A stretch of DNA of 64,000 nt from positions 126,039,080-126,103,079 of the forward strand of contig CM076194.1 of the NCBI GenBank assembly GCA_038277395.1. The letters are read 5' to 3'. This document shows, in pieces, positions 25,108 through 30,432 of the stretch (the stretch's first letter is position 1; each line of letters begins with the position of its first letter). The notes beneath the pieces are model-generated. The model was not told the DNA's origin. It saw nothing but the letters and a program-made list of their open reading frames with translations, and did no database searches. Position numbers and translations under genes: made by a program. The stretch is from Dryocosmus kuriphilus. Lineage: Eukaryota; Arthropoda; Insecta; Hymenoptera; Cynipidae.

Positions 25108-27791
25108 GCGCTCACCAATCAATGAAATTATATCTAAAACGTAAATTTCTTCATTTTTTCTTACATTCTCATCTCAATGAGAAGGTATTAGTTCTATGAG
25201 AAAACTGACTTTCGGGGATTTCATGAAATTTCGACGTTTCATGACCCCCTGAATCCGAAAAAAAAGTTTTACGTTGGTGTCTGTCTGTCGTTGTTGTCGT
25301 CGTTGTCGTCGTTGTCGTCGTTGTCGTAGTCTGTGGACACGATAACTTTCGAAGCACTACTCGGATTGGATTGTGCTTTGGCACACTTCGTGAAAGTGTA
25401 AAAAGTAAGGACCAGTTCGTTAACCAGCCACTTTTGACCAGCGGATATGGTTTTAATCCATCAAAAACGGTTTTCACAAAATCAAAAAATCCATTTTCCG
25501 GCTAAACTATGAGCGACACAAAAAAATGTCAGGAATTGAAATTGTTCACCTTAAAAAAATCTACAAATTTTGCCTATCCCGTTTTTTGAGAAAATGAGCG
25601 GTTTTTGTTTTAATCAAGAAAACGCTATTAAAATTTTAAAAACTCTGGTTTCCCGCCAAAATATTCAAGGTAAAGAAAAATAGTGGAGAACAAAGTTGTT
25701 AAATTTAAAAAGATCTGCAAATTTTGTTCAAACCATTTTTTGATAAAATGCACTGTTTTTGTTTTAATCCATAAAACGTTATTAAAAATCAAGGTTTTCA
25801 AATTTCCTGCCAAACTATGCAAGATACGGAAAAATAATAATAAACATAGTTGTTCGCCTCAAAAAAATTCATAAATTTGCTCACCATCATTTTTTTTGAT
25901 CAGACGCGTAGTTTTTGAGTTATTCGTGAAATATGTTATGAAATATAAAGAAAACCACTTTTCAGCGACTAATCGGATTGGATAGTTATTGAAAAATCTG
26001 CCCGCTACTCAGGCACATCGTCACCACGTTTCTCGCGCTCACCAATCAATGAAATTATATCTAAAACGTAAATTTCTTCATTTTTTATTACATTCTCATC
26101 GCAATGAGAAGGTATTAGTTTTATTTGAAAACTGACTTTCGCGGATTTCATGAAATCTCGACGTTTCATGACCCCCTGAATCCGAAAAAGAAGGTTTTAA
26201 GTTGGTGTCTGTCAGTCGTTGTTGTCGTCGTTGTCGTCGTTGTCGTTGTCGTCGTAGCCTGTGGACACGATAACTTTCGAAGGACTACTCGGATTGGATT
26301 GCGCTTTGGCACACTTCTTTAAGGTGTAGAAGGTAATTACGAATTCGTTAACCAGCCACTTTTGCCCAGCGGATATAGTTTTATGCATCAAAAACGGCTT
26401 TCACAAAATCAAAAAATCCATTTTCCGGCTAAACTATGCGAGACACAAAAAAAATATAAGAAATATTAAATTGTTCACCACAAAAAAATCTACAAATATA
26501 GCCTTAACCGTTTTTTTGATAAAATGAGCGCTTTTTGTTTTAATCGATAAAACGTTATTAAAAATCAAGGTTTTCAAATTTCCCGCCAAACTATGCAAGA
26601 TAAGGAAAAATAATAATAAACATAGTTGTTCGCCTCAAAAAAATTCACCAATTTGCTCTCTATCATTTTTTCGATCAGACGCGTAGTTTTTGAGTTATTC
26701 GTGAAGCATGTTATGAAATATAAAGAAAACCACTTTTCAGCAACTAATCGGATTGGATAGTTATTGAAAAATCTGCCCGCTACTCAGGCGCATTCTGATC
26801 ACGTTTCTCGCGCTCACCAATCAATGAAATTATATCTAAAACGTAAATTTCTTAATTTTTTATTACATTCTCATCTCAATGAGAAGGTATTAGTTTCATG
26901 TGAAAACTGACTTTCGCTGATTTCATGAAATCTCGTAGTCTCATGACACACTGAATCCGAAAAAAAAGGTTTTACGTTGGTGTCTGTCTGTCGTTGTTGT
27001 CGTCGTTGTCGTCGTTGTCGTAGTCTGTGGACACGATAACTTTCGAAGGACTACTCGGATTGGATTGTGCTTTTGCACACTTCGTGAAAGTGTAAAAAGT
27101 AAGGACGAGTTCGTTAACCAGCCTCTTTTGACCAGCGGATATGGTTTTATCCATCAAAAACGGTTTTCACAAAATCAAAAAATCCATTTTCCGGCTAAAC
27201 TATGAGAGACACAAAAAAAAATGTAAGAAATTAAAATTGTTTACATCAAAAAAATCTACAAATTTTTGCCTGAACCACTTTTGATAAAATGAACGCTTTT
27301 TGTTTTCATCAAGAAAACGCTATTAAAATTTAAAAACTCTGGTTTCCCGCCAAAATGTCCAAGACAAAGAAAAATAGTAGAGAACAAAGTTGCGGAATTC
27401 AAAAAGATCTACAAATTTTGTTGGAACTGTTTTTTGATAAAATGCACGATTTTTGCTTTAATCAAGAAAACGCTATTAAAATTTAAAAACTCTGGTTTCC
27501 TGCCAAAATATTCAAGATAAGGGAAAATAGTGGAGAACAAAGTTGTTAAATTTAAAAAGACCTGCAAATTTTGTTCAAACCATTTTTTGATAAAATGCAC
27601 TGTTTTTGTTTTAATCCATAAAACGTTATTAAAAATCAAGGTTTTCAAATTTCCCGCCAAACTATGCAAGATACGGAAAAATAATGATAAACAAAGTTGT
27701 TCGCCTCAAAAAGTTTACAAATTTGCTCTCTATCATTTTTTTGATCAGACGCGTAGTTTTTGAGTTATTCGTGAAACATGTTATGAAATAT
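25108..27791 (+). repeat. Four-unit higher-order repeat, copy 2, cut by the retroelement
   Basis: The first three units match copy 1 in order and type (927 bp at 25108, 775 bp at 26035, long unit at 26810). The long unit stops at the ATAT target site and resumes at 36411; its last 88 bp run to 36502. With the insertion left out the unit would measure about 1070 bp. The next unit (36503) is not the type expected from copy 1, so this copy also changes partner here. Confidence 0.8.
27788..27791. other. Target-site duplication ATAT, left copy
   Basis: The satellite reads GTTATGAAATAT and then enters the LTR at TGTCGACGGG. The right side of the element resumes with ATATAAAG. The uninterrupted satellite has GAAATATAAAG at this place, so ATAT was duplicated by the integrase. 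Among Drosophila errantivirus-like elements, 17.6 and 297 are known for ATAT duplications at TATA-like targets. Confidence 0.95.
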
Positions 27792-27821
27792 TGTCGACGG
27801 GAACATAATATTGCGACGCTG

Positions 27822-27829
27822 TGACGTCA
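27822..27829. promoter_or_regulatory. TGACGTCA palindrome (CRE/ATF-type site) in U3
   Basis: A perfect 8-bp TGACGTCA lies about 8 bp upstream of the TATA box and is repeated at 36247-36254 in the 3' LTR. This is the consensus site for CREB/ATF bZIP factors. Its position in a very short U3 suggests that it is the main upstream promoter element; that is inference from sequence alone. Confidence 0.6.
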
Positions 27830-27836
27830 CTAAACA

Positions 27837-27844
27837 TATATAAA
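27837..27844 (+). promoter_or_regulatory. LTR TATA box
   Basis: TATATAAA lies 45 bp into the LTR. Transcription would be expected about 30 bp downstream, around TCAATACTCATTC (27868-27880), which contains two TCA initiator-like steps. I cannot choose between them. The start site defines the U3/R border, so R would begin near 27870-27877. Confidence 0.7.
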
Positions 27845-27937
27845 GAGCCACTGGTCTCCTGACTGGCTCAATACTCATTCAGACCTTGTAACCTGTTTAC
27901 GTATTCACTGTAATTTTATTGGTACTGGCCTTGCCAG

Positions 27938-27943
27938 AATAAA
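27938..27943 (+). terminator. Poly(A) signal AATAAA in the LTR
   Basis: AATAAA occurs here and at 36363-36368 in the 3' LTR; a second AATAAA follows at 27957-27962. In the 3' LTR it lies downstream of the predicted start of R, as needed for the RNA to carry R at both ends. Confidence 0.65.
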
Positions 27944-27988
27944 GTTATTTTTAAAAAATAAAAGTTCATATTTTCTGGACCACACATT

Positions 27989-28006
27989 TGGCGATCCTGC
28001 CAGGAT
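27989..28006 (+). other. Primer binding site (tRNA 3'-end complement)
   Basis: TGGCGATCCTGCCAGGAT starts four bases after the 5' LTR. Its TGGCG start is the complement of a tRNA ending in CGCCA. The rest fits an acceptor stem plus a T-stem of the tRNA-Arg type, but I cannot confirm the tRNA species without the host's tRNA set. Minus-strand DNA synthesis would begin here. The site is also almost self-complementary: GATCCTG (27993-27999) and CAGGATC (28001-28007) flank a single C. Confidence 0.75.
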
Positions 28007-28204
28007 CCTCAAGAATAATAATTCGACTTCCAAGACCCGGAAAGAAGATATTATTAGAGGAAGTACTCCACTTTGCAAGACCCGTGAGGTGAAGGAAAGA
28101 GAAACCTGGAGAATATTCAAACCTTCAAAACCCTGAAGATTTGAACACTGGATCTTTTGTTCCACAAGACTCGTGGCAGAAGAAACAGAGAAATCCGAGA
28201 CTAT

Positions 28205-28432
28205 ATGGAGTTATCCACATCCGAGAAGGACGAGCAGCTTTAAAAACTTCAGGAACTTCAAAAGCAGCTCAAAGAACTGCAAGGACAACTTCAGGAAGCT
28301 CGGGAAGACCACAGGAGGTTCGTACAGCTGCTGGAACTTCGAGAACTTCAGAGACTCCAGAGACTCCAAGAACTTCTGGAACTTCGGGAGCTCCTGTTCT
28401 CAAAACCTTCAAGAACTTCACACCCAGAGTAG
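28205..28432 (+). pseudogene. Leader reading frame with coiled-coil potential, stopped early
   Basis: ATG at 28205 opens a frame of 12 codons, then TAA at 28241-28243. The same frame stays open for 62 more codons to TAG at 28430-28432. That segment is strongly rich in Leu, Gln, Glu and Arg in a Leu-x-Glu-Leu-like rhythm (CTTCAGGAA, CTTCGAGAA and CTCCAGAGA steps), as expected of a coiled coil. It may be the remnant of a small accessory protein, or a simple-sequence array that mimics one. It is not similar to any Gag, Pol or Env part I know. The same bases also contain TTCnnGAA heat-shock-element-like pairs (for example 28338-28345), so a DNA role is an alternative. Confidence 0.45.
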
Positions 28433-28726
28433 ACGGACAACTAAGGATCGCAGAACTCTGGAAGGAAGATCTACAAGAACTTCGAGATCTCCAATTACTA
28501 AATATATGTAAGTTGATTTCATGAGTACACTTTAGGTGTTTAATGTGTATAAGTGTCAGTCTCCCTTACTGTCTGAGGAAGGAGACGGAGGTGAAATATT
28601 ATAATTTTTGAAGAACTTTTTATTTCGCTTCCGGCGGAGCAGAGCTTACACATTAACGTCTCGTTAGGCTTTGCACACCAGCCAACGAACCGTTAACAAA
28701 ATCAATCACTACCGGTTGAGAGTCTG

Positions 28727-28750
28727 ACGTATGCTTGTAGCAGCATACGT
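28727..28750 (+). other. Perfect 9-bp hairpin in the leader
   Basis: ACGTATGCT (28727-28735), loop TGTAGC (28736-28741) and AGCATACGT (28742-28750) form a perfect stem. Smaller inverted repeats lie just upstream: TAACG/CGTTA at 28654-28666 and GTCTCC/GGAGAC at 28559-28586. A cluster of stems between the primer binding site and gag is where retroelement packaging or dimerisation signals usually sit. The function here is inferred from position. Confidence 0.6.
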
Positions 28751-28854
28751 GTGAACCTCTCGGTATTAAAATTTTTTTTTTCCACACCAACACTACAAAT
28801 TGTGAAACAAATTTTAGGTACAAATCGTAAAGCGGAAATCTCCAAAGGACCAAA

Positions 28855-28893
28855 ATGACGAAGCCAGCCTTGTTTTCGCTGCTTCTGATAATG
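28855..28893 (+). CDS. env: Env signal-peptide mini-exon with splice donor
   Basis: An ATG at 28855 opens 13 codons: Met-Thr-Lys-Pro followed by a run of mostly Leu, Phe, Ile, Ala and Ser, ending with a Met codon directly before GTAATT (28894-28899), a fair splice donor. Without splicing the frame ends two codons later at TAA. The env frame downstream has no ATG near its start and opens right after an acceptor-like TTGTTCCAG (34211-34219). Both sites are in phase 0, so joining 28893 to 34220 keeps the env frame and supplies the missing start and a short hydrophobic signal. Known errantivirus env genes are expressed from spliced RNA. The exact donor is my inference. Confidence 0.72.
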
Positions 28894-29112
28894 GTAATTT
28901 AAATTGAAAAATGTCAAAATAATAAATTTGTTACATTGCCTTTTAAATTCCAATTGAACGTAGAAACTGAAATACGCGGTTTCTTTATTTATTTTATTTT
29001 CACTGCCTCTGAGTTCGAAGACACACCCGGGGTCCCTGAGCTACGAAACACGCAGTTGACTGGAATTGGAATACAAAAAATTCCAAAAATTTTAATAACC
29101 TAAACGTGGTAG

Positions 29113-29508
29113 ATGTATGAAGGAAGGAAGATTGAGAATTTCGAGACATCGAGTGAAAGCACCGAGACAGAGGATTCTCAACACGGCACGTCCTGCACGT
29201 CGATAAATTTCTACGAAACGGTAGAGAACAACACATATTTTCCACACACACATCAAGTGAAAATCATTCATCCAAGAAAAATGGAGACCATAAAGAAGGC
29301 TCTATCCTTTGAGAAATTAAACGAAATAAATCCAGAGGATTTAAAACGCCAGTACTATGAGATGAAAATAAAACTCAAAGAAGCTGAGCAAAGTTTAGCA
29401 AAAATAAATTTAGGAGGACCACTAGCACCACCTCCATTTACACCGTCAGCACCAATGCCATTGGATGTAGGACTGAAACTTACTTCTGAACAAAAAAAAA
29501 GCAAGTAA
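29113..29508 (+). CDS. gag: Gag, N-terminal segment (frame broken at its end)
   Basis: Gag is the structural polyprotein that forms the particle. This segment starts at the first ATG of the long gag frame and runs 131 codons to TAA. Residues 1-50 are acidic and Ser/Thr-rich. Residues 58-100 are charged and helical with a likely coiled coil. Residues 101-120 are Pro-rich and contain PSAP (111-114), which is the P(T/S)AP late-domain pattern used in budding. The frame fails at an A9 run (29492-29500). The continuation of Gag is open in the -1 frame from that run onward, so the stop at 29506-29508 looks like the result of a homopolymer change. A second ATG at 29281 is possible but would drop the acidic part. 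Confidence 0.72.
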   Translation: MYEGRKIENFETSSESTETEDSQHGTSCTSINFYETVENNTYFPHTHQVKIIHPRKMETIKKALSFEKLNEINPEDLKRQYYEMKIKLKEAEQSLAKINLGGPLAPPPFTPSAPMPLDVGLKLTSEQKKSK

Positions 29509-30197
29509 AGGAGATATTGGAGGATATAGGAGAGTATGATGGATCCACGGACGTTGAATCCTTTTTGGAGGATCTAAAATACGCAATAGGCCAGATAGAA
29601 GGAGAAAATGAAATTGTCGAATCCGCGATGATCGATAAACTCCTTCGAGGCTGTAAAGCAAAGAAGTTCAGGGGAGAAGCACACGCAGTGGTCTCCAGAG
29701 TAATTGAGTTTAATTACTCACAGATCAAGAGTGCACTACGATTGGCATTCGGAAGATTGGGAAAAAGCCTATCCCAACTACAAGAAGAACGGGCACTAAT
29801 GTGTCAAATGAGGTATGAGAAGGCCGAGGCGTTTATAAGGCGCTATGAGGAAATCAATAGGCAGATTCAAAAAGCAATCGATCTAGAGCCTGCTGAATTC
29901 AGAGAATTTGAAAGGAGAAAAGAGTCCCTTACAGCAGTAAATAAGTTCATAGATTGCTTACGCACGGAAATAAAGGCTGAAGTAGCAAGCCTGAGACCGA
30001 ATAATTTAAATGAAGCATATCAAAAAACTTTAGAGAAGGAAAAAACATATTACGATAAAGAAAGAGAAAGGAACAGATTAGAACAAAGGAGACAAGGAAG
30101 TTTCAAGAAACCCACGGCACCTCAGAAATCATTTGCACCACAAAGGGAACAGAAATTAACACAAAAAAAAGGAAAGTACACAATGCAACTTTTGTAA
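29502..30197 (+). CDS. gag: Gag, capsid-region segment (shifted frame)
   Basis: This open segment in the -1 frame relative to the gag start encodes about 230 residues. It has no ATG where it begins, only a TTG at 29517, so it is a continuation rather than a separate gene. It is helical and charged, with a core resembling the Ty3/gypsy capsid: an acidic start with STDVESFLEDL, a central Arg/Glu-rich helix set, then FIDCLRTEIKAEV and a LNEAYQKTLEKEK-like segment near residues 144-178. The C-terminal part is basic (Lys, Arg, Gln). The frame ends at TAA 30195-30197, just after an A8 run (30163-30170) where the reading moves back to the original gag frame, in which a zinc knuckle follows. Confidence 0.75.
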   Translation, partial: QVKEILEDIGEYDGSTDVESFLEDLKYAIGQIEGENEIVESAMIDKLLRGCKAKKFRGEAHAVVSRVIEFNYSQIKSALRLAFGRLGKSLSQLQEERALMCQMRYEKAEAFIRRYEEINRQIQKAIDLEPAEFREFERRKESLTAVNKFIDCLRTEIKAEVASLRPNNLNEAYQKTLEKEKTYYDKERERNRLEQRRQGSFKKPTAPQKSFAPQREQKLTQKKGKYTMQLL

Positions 30198-30432
30198 AAA
30201 AGTTGGGCATACTGAGAGCCAATGCTTCACGAAACGAAACAGAGAAAATTTTCAGAAGCGGGGGCCGCAGAACAAAGACCCACCACGCACATATTCGGTA
30301 GAATTGAAGGACGCGGAGAATGTATCGGACAGCGAACAAAACGAATATTCCTCTCAAATAACGAACGAGACGGACACCAATTTATCCGACCCAAATTACG
30401 AGGATACCGAATTAAACGAGGATTACTGGTAG
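30172..30432 (+). CDS. gag: Gag, nucleocapsid segment with CCHC zinc knuckle
   Basis: In the original gag frame, codons from 30184 to 30225 encode a CCHC knuckle with exact spacing Cys-X2-Cys-X4-His-X4-Cys, the RNA-binding motif of nucleocapsid. A basic patch follows, then an acidic tail ending at TAG 30430-30432. The segment is too short to stand out as an ORF and has no start codon of its own. Its last 200 bases overlap the beginning of pol in the -1 frame, the usual arrangement for frameshift expression of Gag-Pol. Because the N-terminal and nucleocapsid segments share one frame and only the capsid part is shifted, the two breaks offset each other. Confidence 0.8.
   Translation, partial: ESTQCNFCKKVGHTESQCFTKRNRENFQKRGPQNKDPPRTYSVELKDAENVSDSEQNEYSSQITNETDTNLSDPNYEDTELNEDYW

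Larger units (their letters stand above)
1..27791 (+). repeat. Satellite array, left block (30 units, head to tail)
   Basis: This AT-rich tandem satellite contains no gene. Taking the motif GCGCTCACCAATCAA as the unit start, units begin at 1, 923, 1846, 2766, 3694, 4613, 5390, 6309, 7228, 8145, 9099, 10015, about 10931, 12010, 12928, 13847, 14764, 15677, 16600, 17377, 18451, 19381, 20453, 21404, 22331, 23106, 24181, 25108, 26035 and 26810. All are in the same orientation. Most are 913-954 bp. Those at 4613, 16600, 22331 and 26035 are near 775 bp. Those at 10931, 17377, 19381, 23106 and 26810 are near 1070 bp. The unit at 26810 is cut by the retroelement. Homopolymer lengths and single bases differ among copies, and neighbouring units are often not the most similar pair, which indicates higher-order structure. 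The host family of the satellite is not recognised. Confidence 0.97.
27792..27984 (+). repeat. 5' LTR (193 bp)
   Basis: The LTR starts with TGTCGACGGG and ends with GGACCACA, giving TGT...ACA ends. It matches the 3' LTR base for base except in the tract after AAAGTTA, which is T5A6 here and T3A9 there. It holds a TGACGTCA site, a TATA box and AATAAA signals, so it should supply promoter and poly(A) functions. At 193 bp it is short compared with the 400-500 bp common in Drosophila errantiviruses. Confidence 0.96.
27985..29112 (+). other. Element leader (5' untranslated region)
   Basis: About 1.13 kb lies between the 5' LTR and the gag ATG. It holds the primer binding site, a GAACTTC-rich stretch with a coiled-coil reading frame (28205-28432), a GTAAGT donor-like site (28508-28513), several short inverted repeats (28559-28750), a T-tract near 28768-28780, and the env signal-peptide mini-exon (28855-28893). 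The region 28894-29112 shows nothing recognisable apart from AT-rich sequence. The leader is expected to carry packaging and splicing signals. Confidence 0.8.

Noticed and set aside
1..27791. Dozens of 60-113-codon open frames on both strands in the satellite (polyvaline, polythreonine, Asp-Asn-rich and Lys/Phe-rich strings)
   Set aside because: They recur with the repeat unit, most begin at GTG or TTG rather than ATG, overlap on opposite strands, change frame with homopolymer length and contain the minisatellite translated in different frames. No domain or codon conservation is seen.
1..27791. CRISPR array or other prokaryotic repeat system
   Set aside because: Units of 775-1070 bp without short unique spacers, together with a Ty3/gypsy element, are typical of eukaryotic satellite DNA.
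28141..28524. A 127-codon frame in the element leader, and a 112-codon frame at 28173-28511
   Set aside because: They start at TTG and GTG, are low-complexity Ser/Thr/Arg or Asn/Phe strings from the GAACTTC-rich DNA, and overlap the frame that has coiled-coil character and a real ATG.
28653..29251. Antisense frames of 66-83 codons in the leader
   Set aside because: They show no recognisable domain and overlap each other in different frames; one covers the structured leader hairpins. The plus-strand signals explain the region better.
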